From the NCBI RefSeq assembly GCF_024979235.1, contig NZ_JANLCM010000002.1:1054001-1118000 (forward strand): a stretch of 64,000 nucleotides of DNA. Reading direction: 5' to 3'. The translations under genes and the position numbers were made by a program. Below are positions 10,649 to 18,826 of the stretch, piece by piece. Numbering within the stretch: position 1 is the stretch's first letter; every line of letters begins with the position of its first letter. Under the pieces are notes generated by a model. That model was not told the DNA's origin. It saw nothing but the letters and a program-made list of their open reading frames with translations, and did not search any database. Source of the stretch: Herbiconiux aconitum (lineage in GTDB: Bacteria > Actinomycetota > Actinomycetes > Actinomycetales > Microbacteriaceae).

Positions 10649-11633
10649 CCGCGCCGCCGGAGGCCTGCAGCGCAACCGCGGCCTGCCGGACCCCCTTCTG
10701 ATATTGCTTGTAGGCGAAGACGACCAGCAAGATGACGAGTGCGATGCCGCCGACGAGGATGATCGCGGGCAGCACCGGGAAGACGATGACCTGCACCGTC
10801 TGGGTGGTGGAGACGCCCCCGGTGTTCGCGATCGACACGCTGACGTTGCAGATGCACATGAGCGGTGGCTGCCATTCGGCGGAGATCTCCCGCTCACCGC
10901 CGCGTACGACAGTGAAGTCGGGGAAGGATGTCGATCCCCCTCCGTCGATGGGCAGCGCCGTGTCTCCGCGGAAGTCCCGGTGCACGGTTCCGGTGTTCTC
11001 GACCGTTGCAGTCACCTTCACGGTGCCGCCCGCTGAGAAACCGGGCGCGGCCAGTTCGCTCACCGCCGCCGAGTCGTCGATCGGCCCGGGCACGGTGATG
11101 TACACGGGAATCGCGACACCGCGGTTCACCTTGATGTTGGCGTCGGTCTCGCCGGCGGGCACGAGAAAGACGAGGGCGACCTGGTGGTCGCCGGACTCCG
11201 GTTCCGGCGGCACGACGATGGTGATGGTGACGACCTGCTTGGTGCCCGGCTGCAGGTCGAATGTCATCGGCGAGACGTCGACCCATTCCGAGGCCGAGTA
11301 GGGAGCGTCTTCTTGGAACACGAGGGTTCCGTCGATGCCGCCGACGAAGCTCTTCGCGCTCATGTCGACGTGCACGGGTGCGGTGCCCCGGTTCACCACA
11401 CTCACCTCGTGGGTCTTCTCCGTGTCATCCGGGCCGACGATCAGCCGGGTGGGGCTCACGGTCAGGTTGAACTCGTCGGGGACGGTTTGGTACGTGGTGG
11501 TCTGTCCGGGGCTCGGCACGGGGCTCGGAGTGTCGTCAGCGCGCGCCGCTACTCCCCCGGAGACCAGGAGGAACGAACAGAAGAGGGTCGTGCACGCGGC
11601 CAGAATGCGACCGCGTGCACGCCGAGTGATCAC
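10641..11633 (-). CDS. WxLIP/DUF916-like membrane-anchored cell-surface protein
   Basis: The 330-residue product has a signal peptide (about 1-30), two beta-sandwich-type domains (about 48-150 and 160-275), one transmembrane helix (about 285-310, rich in I, L and V) and a short basic cytoplasmic tail. This is the architecture of WxL-interacting proteins (DUF916 peptidoglycan-binding plus host-binding domains) known from Firmicutes. The start is a GTG at 11633 with no strong RBS. A 6-bp palindrome, CACGGT-GCG-ACCGTG (11631-11645), overlaps it. The gene lies 38 bp downstream of the small WxL-like gene and overlaps the giant surface gene by 8 bp. Likely role: holding partner surface proteins at the membrane/wall interface. 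Family assignment is by architecture and motif feel, not by search. Confidence 0.7.
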   Translation of the reverse strand: MITRRARGRILAACTTLFCSFLLVSGGVAARADDTPSPVPSPGQTTTYQTVPDEFNLTVSPTRLIVGPDDTEKTHEVSVVNRGTAPVHVDMSAKSFVGGIDGTLVFQEDAPYSASEWVDVSPMTFDLQPGTKQVVTITIVVPPEPESGDHQVALVFLVPAGETDANIKVNRGVAIPVYITVPGPIDDSAAVSELAAPGFSAGGTVKVTATVENTGTVHRDFRGDTALPIDGGGSTSFPDFTVVRGGEREISAEWQPPLMCICNVSVSIANTGGVSTTQTVQVIVFPVLPAIILVGGIALVILLVVFAYKQYQKGVRQAAVALQASGGADG

Positions 11634-11651
11634 GGTGCGACCGTGAAGCGG

Positions 11652-11669
11652 TGAAACACGTCGGTTTCA
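11652..11669 (-). other. Short hairpin between two surface genes
   Basis: TGAAAC (11652-11657) and GTTTCA (11664-11669) form a 6-bp stem with a 6-nt loop, directly after the TGA stop (11674-11672) of the upstream gene. There is no U-tract, so it is not a classical terminator. It could stabilise or attenuate the mRNA between the abundant small protein and the following genes. Confidence 0.35.
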
Positions 11670-11671
11670 GG

Positions 11672-12211
11672 TCACAAGGTGGCCGCGACGTAGGTGAGCG
11701 TCGTGGTGTATGTGTCGGAGTTCACGAAAGGAATCTCGACCGCGTAACCGTTGGTGAGGGCGTCGCCGCCTTCGGCCGACCTGTTCGCCTGCGTGTGCAC
11801 GACAACGGGTGTGACGGCGCTGAGGGCCCCGCCGCCGGTGTCACCGGTGACGGAGAGGGCACCGATCGGAATCTCATCGGTGTTTCCCGCCGCCTGGGGC
11901 AGAAGCGTGGCGGTGGTGCTCTGCACGGTCACGGTGTAGCCCGCGAGGTTGTTGGTCTCGACGGTGAAGGTCACGGCGGTCGGGTCGGCCGGGATGTCGC
12001 CCGGGGCGCCCGTGAGAGTGAAGCTGTCGGTCAGGGCGGTCAGCGAGATCGCAGACTCGACAACGACGTTCGCTTCGGTGCTGTCGGTGTCTTCAGCCGC
12101 GTTCGCGCCGAGACTGCCGGCGGCGACCAGCCCCATGGTGGCCGCAACACCCCCGATGCCGAGCAGAGTGCGGTACCCACGTGGCGGGCTGACCTTTAAG
12201 CGCACGTTCAT
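11672..12211 (-). CDS. Small secreted WxL-like surface protein
   Basis: The 179-residue product begins at the ATG at 12211, preceded by a GGGGG tract 7 nt upstream. The frame stays open further upstream, but that part overlaps the next gene and reads as low-quality Arg/Ser sequence. A signal peptide of about 38 residues ends at GANAAED. The mature part is Thr/Val-rich beta sequence with NLAGYTVTV and a C-terminal YTTTLTYVAATL that resembles the end of WxL domains, although the Trp-x-Leu itself reads TYV. It is the first gene of the operon with the WxLIP-like and giant DUF11 proteins. By analogy with WxL systems it would be a non-covalently bound wall protein. The family call is tentative. Confidence 0.65.
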   Translation of the reverse strand: MNVRLKVSPPRGYRTLLGIGGVAATMGLVAAGSLGANAAEDTDSTEANVVVESAISLTALTDSFTLTGAPGDIPADPTAVTFTVETNNLAGYTVTVQSTTATLLPQAAGNTDEIPIGALSVTGDTGGGALSAVTPVVVHTQANRSAEGGDALTNGYAVEIPFVNSDTYTTTLTYVAATL

Positions 12212-12410
12212 TATTTTCCCCCAAATATTAAGAGCAAGAAAACCTTTGCCCTGGAGGCACACGGTACATCGGTGCGCGACGTTTGTATATGAACTCGCCA
12301 GCATCGCTCGAATTATTATCGAGATCCACCAAAACCTGCGTGCGCCAACTCCTCCGAAAGCCGCTACACGGCGGCGCCGGGCGCGGAGAGCGCCGAGAAG
12401 CGGCGTCTCC
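12212..12410 (-). promoter_or_regulatory. AT-richer leader/promoter region of the surface operon
   Basis: This 199-bp gap is clearly AT-richer than its surroundings. On the minus strand a TATACA hexamer lies 17 bp downstream of TTCGAG, a weak sigma-70-like pair, and an A/T-rich run with GGGGG leads to the ATG at 12211. No terminator or riboswitch fold was recognised. Confidence 0.4.
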
Positions 12411-13028
12411 TCATCCCAGTACGGGAAAGCTCGTCGTCCGTCCCTGATACCCGGAGTCCAGGGCATCCTGAACGATGGCGGCCGTGCGAGCCGTGAAGGC
12501 GTCTCCTGGATAGAACTCGCCGAAGATCTCCTCGGCCTCGTCGACGGAGTGCACGCCGGCCGCGGCAGCGAGGACCGCGATGTCACGGAACTCGCGCATT
12601 CCTCGGCGTTGCGCGGCCAGGAGCTTCATCGCCAGCAGCATGGTCGCCGATCCCACTTCGATCACGACGTGACCGTCGTCGTGCACGGTCACCCACTCTT
12701 GTTCCCGCCCGCCGTAACCAGCGGGCAGGAAGTGGGCGGCTGCATCGTTGATCCAATCCTTGCCCCACCCACGACGAGCGCCGACAGCCGTTGCCACGTC
12801 GAGCACTGCCGCGCGCGGCAGGAGCTGACCGTCGATGTCGACAGTGCTTCGGCGGTCGGCGTCGTAGACGAGGCTGATCGCGGCTCCGCCGACCAACCTC
12901 AGGAGAACCGGTTCGGGCGACTGCGCGAGCGCCGCAACCAGGTCAGCGAGCCCCGCCGCAAGGTCGTCACGGGTCAGGCTCACCGCCCCGGCGGTAGGGT
13001 TCCGCGGCTCAGAGTGTCGCTCGGTCAC
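12411..13028 (-). CDS. DUF6036-type nucleotidyltransferase, candidate toxin of an XRE pair
   Basis: The 205-residue product is started at the GTG at 13028, because that codon overlaps the TGA of the upstream XRE gene (GTGA) and removes an implausible N-terminal extension. It shows LRLVGGAAISLVYD around residues 37-50 followed by STVDIDG, matching the GG/S...DxD nucleotidyltransferase core (compare AbiEii and MNT-like enzymes), then a helical C-terminal half. The overlap with a DNA-binding partner and the operator palindrome upstream fit an NTase toxin with an XRE-type antitoxin. Enzymatic target and toxicity are not known from sequence. It could also be a stand-alone NTase regulated by its neighbour. 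Confidence 0.7.
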   Translation of the reverse strand: MTERHSEPRNPTAGAVSLTRDDLAAGLADLVAALAQSPEPVLLRLVGGAAISLVYDADRRSTVDIDGQLLPRAAVLDVATAVGARRGWGKDWINDAAAHFLPAGYGGREQEWVTVHDDGHVVIEVGSATMLLAMKLLAAQRRGMREFRDIAVLAAAAGVHSVDEAEEIFGEFYPGDAFTARTAAIVQDALDSGYQGRTTSFPVLG

Positions 13029-13588
13029 ACGGATTCCAACTCGTGTTCGGCGAGCCACACGCCACGCCGTAGCAGGGGTTCAGGCACGTCGTCTGCCTCG
13101 GCGCGCACAGTGCCCGGCCAGATCGACCACTTCCACCGTGGGTCGCCGATGGTGTGGATCACCCATTCGGGCGAGGGCAGGGCGACCTGCTCGAGCCTCC
13201 ATTCGACGATGCCAGCCATCGCCGCATCCCACTCCGGCGAGAGAGACCGGGGCGCTTCGGCCGCCAGAAGCAGCTTCGCGAACGGGTCAGCGACCGCGAG
13301 GTCATTCGCGAGCTGGACCAGCAGGCGGGCCTTGCCCCACTCGTCTTCGCCGGACGCCGCCACAGCGTCGGCGACTTCTGTGACAGGGTGTCGCCCCCCG
13401 AGATCTGCGACCACCAGGTGGAGGCCGGCGCCGCGGGCGGCACGATCGAGGTTGCGCGCAGTCGGTTCGCGGCTCCCGCCCTCGATGGCCGAGAGATTGC
13501 TCGCCTGAAGTCCGCTGCGCCGAGCGACTTCCGCGATGCTGAGGCGCTTTCGGCGTCGAGCGCGGGCAATCGCCTCGATGGTGCTCAT
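13025..13588 (-). CDS. XRE-family regulator, candidate antitoxin
   Basis: The 187-residue protein starts at the ATG at 13588, with a clear GGAGG 5 nt upstream. A Cro/CI helix-turn-helix covers about residues 15-60 (SIAEVARRSGLQASNLSAIE, followed by a GGSREPT turn). The C-terminal two thirds is helical with conserved-looking Trp residues (VEWRLEQ, WVIHTIGDPRWKWS) and may be the partner-binding domain. Its stop overlaps the start of the nucleotidyltransferase gene by 4 nt, indicating translational coupling. A perfect palindrome lies 24 bp upstream of the start, consistent with autorepression. Confidence 0.8.
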   Translation of the reverse strand: MSTIEAIARARRRKRLSIAEVARRSGLQASNLSAIEGGSREPTARNLDRAARGAGLHLVVADLGGRHPVTEVADAVAASGEDEWGKARLLVQLANDLAVADPFAKLLLAAEAPRSLSPEWDAAMAGIVEWRLEQVALPSPEWVIHTIGDPRWKWSIWPGTVRAEADDVPEPLLRRGVWLAEHELESV

Positions 13589-13611
13589 GTGACCTCCTGC
13601 TATGCCGTTAT

Positions 13612-13629
13612 CGTATCGTAAACGATACG
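13612..13629. promoter_or_regulatory. Palindromic operator for the XRE/NTase pair
   Basis: CGTATCGT-AA-ACGATACG is a perfect inverted repeat with 8-bp arms, centred about 32 bp upstream of the XRE start codon. It is AT-richer than the flanks and is the natural site for autoregulation by the adjacent XRE protein. Confidence 0.65.
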
Positions 13630-13826
13630 CATGAGCAATCATCACTTCGATCATGCATCACGATCGCTGGAGCCGCAATGCCGAGCCGGGCATGCGCCCC
13701 CGAGCTCGGCAGCCGGACGTTGCGCGCCCTCGCCGACCGGGAGGCCGTGGTCGACCAGGAGCGGCACCGCGAGCGCTGGTGAGGAAGGGTCGGTCGGCAG
13801 GCATCGTCCCACGTCGGCGCTGCGTT

Positions 13827-14810
13827 TCAGCGGCGACCCGCGATCGCCCGCCCGAGTGCGTCACCCGAGGCCCACGCGGTCGCGACCGAGGAGCGGCCGC
13901 CCCAGGCGTCGCCGCACACCCCGATCCGTTCGTGCAGGGCGAAGGGCTCCGGATGCGTCGACGCGGCTCGCGCGAACGTCCACCGGTGGGCGTGGTTCCA
14001 GGCGGGCTGGATGCTCGGCTCGAGACCGAGCAGGGCGCGCAGTTCACCGGGCACCGCGCTGACCGCGCCCTCCGGAGCGTCGAGGTGCTCGCGAGCGAAG
14101 GCCGCGGTGCTGTGCGCGACGATCACCGGTGCGCGGTCTCCGCGACGGTCGCCGTCGTCGGCGACGAACGTCAGCACCGAGGAGCCCTCGACGAACGCGC
14201 CGTGCAGCTCGGCCGGCCAGGCGCGCTCGGCGAAACCGAGTGCCACGGCGATCGTCGGTTCCCAGGCAGCGGTGTCGAGACGAGCGATGAGAGGCGACGC
14301 GGGCGCGAGCATCCGGGCGGCCTGCGGTTCGGGCATGGCGAGCACGACGGTGTCGTACTGCACTCCATCGACCGTGCCGTCGTCGGCGACCTGGGCGACG
14401 TCGCACTCGAGGCCGACGTCGAGGCCGTCGGCGAGGTCGACGACCAGGGACCGGAGTCCGTGTGCGGCCGAGTACCTCATCGGACCCTTCGTCGTGCGCG
14501 CATCGGGTCCCGTGCCGATGACGGCGAAGGTGTCTGTCCACGGCCGCGCCAGGCCCTTCTCCACCCAGCGCTCCACCACGCCGGAAAACCCCGAGCCGGC
14601 CGGAACGGTGAAGTACGAGGCACCGAGGTCGACCACCCGGCCTTGCAGTGTGCGCCCCGACATCCGCCCACCCGGCCGCCGTGCGCGGTCGACGACCCGC
14701 ACTGTCACGCCGGCGTCGCGCAGCGCTCGGGCGCAGGCGATTCCCGAGATACCGGCGCCCACCACGAGCACTCCCGTCGGAGCCGCGGAATGAGCGATCG
14801 AAGAGGTCAC
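13827..14810 (-). CDS. FAD-dependent amine-oxidase/renalase-like oxidoreductase
   Basis: The 327-residue product begins with a Rossmann dinucleotide-binding motif, VLVVGAGISGIACARAL (about 14-30), followed by the second glycine-rich motif VVDRARRPGGRMSGR typical of amine oxidases and renalases. The C-terminal segment IGVCGDAWGGRSSVATAWASG is the usual flavin-contacting GD motif. The start is a GTG at 14810. The length fits the short bacterial renalase-like NAD(P)/FAD proteins. Substrate is unknown. It is transcribed divergently from the GNAT gene and not obviously in an operon. Confidence 0.8.
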   Translation of the reverse strand: MTSSIAHSAAPTGVLVVGAGISGIACARALRDAGVTVRVVDRARRPGGRMSGRTLQGRVVDLGASYFTVPAGSGFSGVVERWVEKGLARPWTDTFAVIGTGPDARTTKGPMRYSAAHGLRSLVVDLADGLDVGLECDVAQVADDGTVDGVQYDTVVLAMPEPQAARMLAPASPLIARLDTAAWEPTIAVALGFAERAWPAELHGAFVEGSSVLTFVADDGDRRGDRAPVIVAHSTAAFAREHLDAPEGAVSAVPGELRALLGLEPSIQPAWNHAHRWTFARAASTHPEPFALHERIGVCGDAWGGRSSVATAWASGDALGRAIAGRR

Positions 14811-14954
14811 GACTTCAGACTGGCCCAGGTGAGCCCGGGTGGCATGGAGTCTCCCCCGCGCCGGGCGGCTCTGCTAGCGTCGGCGGTGATTTCGACTGCG
14901 CTCCTCGACCGTTCACCGCAGAGGCGCGGAGACCTCGAGACGAAGGATCGAACC

Positions 14955-15455
14955 ATGGCCCGCGTGCGACTCGTCCCCGCAACGACACTTCACCTCGCGG
15001 CGTTCCTGCGGGATCCGCACGAACTGTCGACGCAGCTCGGGTGCGCCATCCCGGTCGGCTGGCCGGAATTCCCCGAGGCGATCCCCCACACGCTCGCGGT
15101 GCTGGAGAGTCGACCCGAAGAAGCCGGCTGGTGGATGCACTTCTTTCTCGACGCGGAGAGCGGCGTGCTGGTCGGCTCCGGAGGATTCGCCGGGCCGCCC
15201 GTCGACGGCCAGGTCGAGATCGGGTACGAGATCGCGCCCGAGCACCGGCGGCAAGGATATGCGACGGCGGCCGTGCTCGCGCTGATTGATCGCGCGATCT
15301 CCTCCGGCGAGGTCGACCGGATGCTCGCCCACACGCTGGCGACGGATGTGCGCTCTCCCGGCGTTCTGCGCGCGTCGGGTTTCACCGCGACCGGCCGGCG
15401 GGCCGATCCTGACGACGGCGAGCTGACCGTCTGGCAGCGGAGCGTGGGAGGGTGA
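14955..15455 (+). CDS. GNAT-family N-acetyltransferase
   Basis: The 166-residue protein starts at the ATG at 14955, with GAAGGA 8 nt upstream. The GNAT core is visible: VGSGGFAGPP (beta4 region), the acetyl-CoA-binding EIAPEHRRQGYATAA with the RxxGxA/G-type loop, and a C-terminal GVLRASGFTATG motif typical of RimJ/RimL-like members. It ends 4 bp before the MmcQ/YjbR gene, whose RBS lies in its last codons, so the two are likely co-transcribed. The acceptor substrate cannot be read from sequence. Confidence 0.85.
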   Translation: MARVRLVPATTLHLAAFLRDPHELSTQLGCAIPVGWPEFPEAIPHTLAVLESRPEEAGWWMHFFLDAESGVLVGSGGFAGPPVDGQVEIGYEIAPEHRRQGYATAAVLALIDRAISSGEVDRMLAHTLATDVRSPGVLRASGFTATGRRADPDDGELTVWQRSVGG

Positions 15456-15459
15456 AGGC

Positions 15460-15789
15460 ATGAGCGACGAAGACGACGTGCGCCGCCTCGCCTTGGCACT
15501 TCCCTCGACCGAGGAGCGCACGGCTTACGGAACCCCGGCGTTCTACGTCGGCAAGAAGATGTTCGCCCGGTTGCATGACCAGCCCGGGGTTCTGGTGTGC
15601 TGGCGTGCCGATCTCGGAGAGCGGGAGGCACTGCTGCAGAGCGATCCGTCGGCATTCTTCACGACCCCCCACTACGACGGCCATCCGAGCGTGCTGGTGC
15701 GGCTCGACCGGGTGCCGCCCGAGCGACTGGGCGAACTCCTGCGGGAGGCCTGGGAGTGCCGGGCGCCGAAGCGGATCACGGGGCGGTGA
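15460..15789 (+). CDS. MmcQ/YjbR-family protein
   Basis: The 109-residue product has the MmcQ/YjbR pattern: an N-terminal helix (VRRLALALPSTEE), then TAYGTPAFYVGKKMFARL and FFTTPHYDGHPSVLVRLDRV. Length is normal for the family, which adopts a double-wing DNA-binding-like fold of unclear function. The RBS GGAGGG-GAAGG overlaps the end of the preceding GNAT gene. Confidence 0.85.
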   Translation: MSDEDDVRRLALALPSTEERTAYGTPAFYVGKKMFARLHDQPGVLVCWRADLGEREALLQSDPSAFFTTPHYDGHPSVLVRLDRVPPERLGELLREAWECRAPKRITGR

Positions 15790-15797
15790 ACGCGGCC

Positions 15798-16394
15798 TCA
15801 GCCAACCCGCCGGCCCACGATCGCTCCGAGCGGGCGGTGGCCGATGCCGGTGCGCGTGTGGGTTTCGATCACCTCGAAGCCGTTCGCCTCCAGGAGATCC
15901 CCTAGTTCGGGTGCCGGCCATCGGAACGCCGGCGTCACCGCGTGGTCGAACTGTTCGACGGTCTCGCCATGGAAGAAGCCGAGCACCAGACCACCGCCCG
16001 GCCTGAGAACCCGGGCGAACTCCGCAATCGGCTCGGAGACGCGGGTCGGGTGATGATGGATGGTCGAGTACCACGACAGCACACCACCCAGGGAACCGTC
16101 GGGCAGGTCGATCTCGTCGATGCTGCCGCGCTCGAATGACACGCCGGGGTAGGTGGCTCGCGCGTGATCGAGGAAAGCGGGAACCAGATCGATGCCGCGC
16201 ACGTCGAACCCGCGGGCGGCGATGTGGTTCGTCCAGTGTCCGGGCCCGCAACCCGCATCCAGAACGGGCCCGACCAGGGTGTCCAGCCAGCTGTCGATGA
16301 GCTGTCGATCGGAGGGATGCACGGCGTCCATCGACCCGAGTAGGTCGGTGTACTCGGCCGCGCGCCAGGAGTAGGCGTCGGTCACGTCATCCAT
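15798..16394 (-). CDS. Class I SAM-dependent methyltransferase
   Basis: The 198-residue product starts at the ATG at 16394. Motif I is VLDAGCGPGHWTNHIA (about residues 44-59), followed by VRGIDLVPAFLDHAR (acidic residue after beta2) and the post-motif LGGVLSWYSTIHH and FARVLRPGGGLVLGF. This is the Methyltransf_11/25 pattern for small-molecule substrates. The frame is open 93 codons further upstream, but that part overlaps the flavin-dependent oxidoreductase gene and is not coding-like. It lies 43 bp downstream of that gene and may share its transcript. Confidence 0.85.
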   Translation of the reverse strand: MDDVTDAYSWRAAEYTDLLGSMDAVHPSDRQLIDSWLDTLVGPVLDAGCGPGHWTNHIAARGFDVRGIDLVPAFLDHARATYPGVSFERGSIDEIDLPDGSLGGVLSWYSTIHHHPTRVSEPIAEFARVLRPGGGLVLGFFHGETVEQFDHAVTPAFRWPAPELGDLLEANGFEVIETHTRTGIGHRPLGAIVGRRVG

Positions 16395-16437
16395 CACGTC
16401 GAGAGTATCGACATCCGGGCCTCTTCGGTGGCCTGCG

Positions 16438-17475
16438 CTACCTCCAACCGAGCGCCGGCGCGACCTCCGTGAGGATGGACTCGATGACGTGCGCGTTGTA
16501 CTCGACGCCGAGCTGGTTGGGCACGGTGAGCAGAAGGGTGTCGGCCTCGGCGATCGCCTCGTCTTCGGCGAGCTGCTCGACGAGGCGAGACGGTTCGGCA
16601 GCATAGCTGCGACCGAAGATGGCGCGCATGCTCGCGTCGATGTTGCCGATCTGGTCTTCGCTGTCGTCACCACCGCCGAAGTAGGCGCGATCTTGGTCGT
16701 TGGTGATCGCGAAGATGCTGCGACTCACCGACACGCGGGGCTCGAACGAATGCCCGGCCGACGCCCACGCATCCCGGAACTCGCGGATCTGCTTCGCCTG
16801 CTGCACATGGAACGGCTCCCCCGTCTCATCGACCTTCAGGGTGGACGACTGCAGGTTCATGCCCAGCTCCGCGGCCCAACGAGCGGTCGCGTTCGACGCG
16901 GCGCCCCACCAGATGCGCTCCCGGAGACCCTCCGAGTGCGGCTCGATGCGCAAGAGCCCCGGCGGGTTCGGGAACATCGGTCGCGGGTTCGGCTGCGCGA
17001 AACCCTCGCCTTTCAGCACCTCCAGAAAAACACGGGTGTGCTCACGGGCCAGATCCGCGTCGTCCTGGCCCTCGCCCGGCTGGTAGCCGAAGTAGCGCCA
17101 GCCCTCGATCACCTGCTCCGGTGACCCCCGGCTGATGCCGAGCTGCAGCCTGCCGCCGGAGATCAGATCGGCCGATCCCGCATCCTCCGCCATGTAGAAC
17201 GGGTTCTCGTAGCGCATGTCGATGACGCCCGTGCCGATCTCGATCGTCGAGGTGCGGGCGCCGACCGCGGCCAGCAGCGGGAACGGCGAGCCGAGCTGCC
17301 GGGCGAAGTGATGCACGCGGAAGTATGCGCCGTCGGCACCCAGCTCCTCCGCGGCGACGGCGAGGTCGATCGACTGCAGGAGGGTGTCGGACGCGGTACG
17401 CGTCTTGGACTGCGGCGACGGCGTCCAATGCCCGAAGGACAGGAAGCCGATGTTCTTACGATTCGTTGCACTCAC
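16438..17475 (-). CDS. LLM-class flavin-dependent oxidoreductase
   Basis: This 345-residue luciferase-like monooxygenase has the family pattern: LAVAAEELGADGAYFRVHHFAR near the N-terminus, then TIEIGTGVIDMRYENP and a RLQLGISRGSPEQ segment for FMNH2 binding. The long middle part with GLRERIWWGAASNATARWAAELG is shared with the nitroalkane/alkanal monooxygenase-like LLM group. The substrate is not predictable. It is followed closely by the methyltransferase gene. Confidence 0.85.
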   Translation of the reverse strand: MSATNRKNIGFLSFGHWTPSPQSKTRTASDTLLQSIDLAVAAEELGADGAYFRVHHFARQLGSPFPLLAAVGARTSTIEIGTGVIDMRYENPFYMAEDAGSADLISGGRLQLGISRGSPEQVIEGWRYFGYQPGEGQDDADLAREHTRVFLEVLKGEGFAQPNPRPMFPNPPGLLRIEPHSEGLRERIWWGAASNATARWAAELGMNLQSSTLKVDETGEPFHVQQAKQIREFRDAWASAGHSFEPRVSVSRSIFAITNDQDRAYFGGGDDSEDQIGNIDASMRAIFGRSYAAEPSRLVEQLAEDEAIAEADTLLLTVPNQLGVEYNAHVIESILTEVAPALGWR

Positions 17476-17526
17476 AGAGAAGGCAACGTCGACTCGTGGA
17501 TGCGCATTCCGATCCGACCACCCGGA

Positions 17527-18780
17527 TCACGCCCGGCCTTTGAGGATCAGGTTCCAGTAGACCCAGGGCAGCACGTACCGGTCGGCGACGAAGGTGAGAC
17601 GCCGCTCCTTCACGAGCCCTTTCCAGAACGGGATCGTCGGCTTCGGACGGTAGCGATCGTCGAACTCGGCGAACACCACCGTCGACCGCGACACCGTGAA
17701 CGGGCAGACCGAGTAGCCGTTGTACACCTGGGGCAGCGGCTTTCCCGCCACCGCAGCGACCAGGTTCTTGGCCACCACCAGGGTCTGCTGCCGGAGAGCA
17801 CCACCCGATTTCGAGCTCGTCGTGGCCGCGGCGTCACCGAGCGCCCAGACATCCGGATATCGGGGATGGCGCAAAGTCAGCGAGTCGACCTCGACGAAGC
17901 CTCCGGGATTGCCGGGGTCGGCCAGAGCACCTTCCGCCAGCCAGTCCGGTGCGGACTGCGGCGGCACGGCGTGGAGCACGTCGTAGGAGAGGCGCTCCAC
18001 CGGCGCCGAGGCTTCGCCGAGCTGCCCGCGGTCGGGACCGCCTTGGCGCGGGGCCTCGGCGATCGCCACCGACCGGTTCTCCGCATCCACCTCGACCAGT
18101 TCACGGTCGTAGTGCACCTCGATGCCGTATTCCGTGACCTTGCGCGAGAGTTCGGCATCGACCGACGGCATGCCGAACAACGTCGGGGTCGGCACCACCA
18201 GCACCACGCGGATGTCGCGCAGCACGCCCGTCGCGCGCCAGTAGTCGCAGGCCAGGTACATCGGTTTCTGCGCGGCGCCCGCGCAGGTGGCCGGGCCGGA
18301 CGGCTGGGTGAAGACCACGGTTCCCGAGCGCACCTCGCGCAACACCTTCGACGCCTTGTGGGCGTACTCGAATTCGTAGTTCGAGATGCCGACGGGCGAA
18401 TCCATGGCCTCCGGCAGGCCCGGTACGGCGTTCCAGTTCTTCTGGATTCCCGGGCACACCACGAGCTGGCCGTAGCCGACGGTCTCGCCCGTGCTGAGCG
18501 AGACCGTCTTCGCTTCGGGATCGATGGATTGCACGCGCGCCCGGAGCCAGGTCACGCCCTTCGGCATCACCGCGCCTTGGGGCTGGGTGGCGATGCCCGC
18601 GGGCGCGGTGCCGCCCGCGACGTGCGAGAACATGGGCTGGTAGAGGTGGTGCTCGCGGGGTTCGATGACGGCGACATCCTGGACCCCTTCGCGGCGCAGC
18701 CGACCGGCCACCGACAGTCCGGCGTTGCCGCCGCCGATGATGACCACGGCGTGATGGATGTCGGTGCTGGTGCCGGTCAT
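17527..18780 (-). CDS. Type II sulfide:quinone oxidoreductase-like flavoprotein
   Basis: The 417-residue protein has an N-terminal FAD-binding motif (VVIIGGGNAGLSVAGRL), a second Rossmann region with VWALGDAAATTSSKSGGA, and both cysteines expected of the eukaryotic-type (type II, SQOR/HMT2-like) sulfide:quinone reductases. One is in GPATCAGAAQKPMYL (about residue 164) and one in YNGYSVCPFTV (about 359). Such enzymes oxidise H2S to sulfane sulfur and pass electrons to quinone at the membrane. No persulfide dioxygenase or rhodanese gene is adjacent, so the role is likely sulfide detoxification rather than lithotrophy. That role is inference. Confidence 0.85.
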   Translation of the reverse strand: MTGTSTDIHHAVVIIGGGNAGLSVAGRLRREGVQDVAVIEPREHHLYQPMFSHVAGGTAPAGIATQPQGAVMPKGVTWLRARVQSIDPEAKTVSLSTGETVGYGQLVVCPGIQKNWNAVPGLPEAMDSPVGISNYEFEYAHKASKVLREVRSGTVVFTQPSGPATCAGAAQKPMYLACDYWRATGVLRDIRVVLVVPTPTLFGMPSVDAELSRKVTEYGIEVHYDRELVEVDAENRSVAIAEAPRQGGPDRGQLGEASAPVERLSYDVLHAVPPQSAPDWLAEGALADPGNPGGFVEVDSLTLRHPRYPDVWALGDAAATTSSKSGGALRQQTLVVAKNLVAAVAGKPLPQVYNGYSVCPFTVSRSTVVFAEFDDRYRPKPTIPFWKGLVKERRLTFVADRYVLPWVYWNLILKGRA

Positions 18781-18826
18781 GCGCTGTCCGCTCTCGAGGT
18801 GTCCCCTTGGTGTGAACCTAGCCCGA

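Noticed and set aside
12212..12270. Sequence AGGGCAAA upstream of the small surface gene, resembling part of a c-di-GMP-I riboswitch
   Set aside because: Only that short match is present, the rest of the aptamer is missing, and there is too little space before the start codon.
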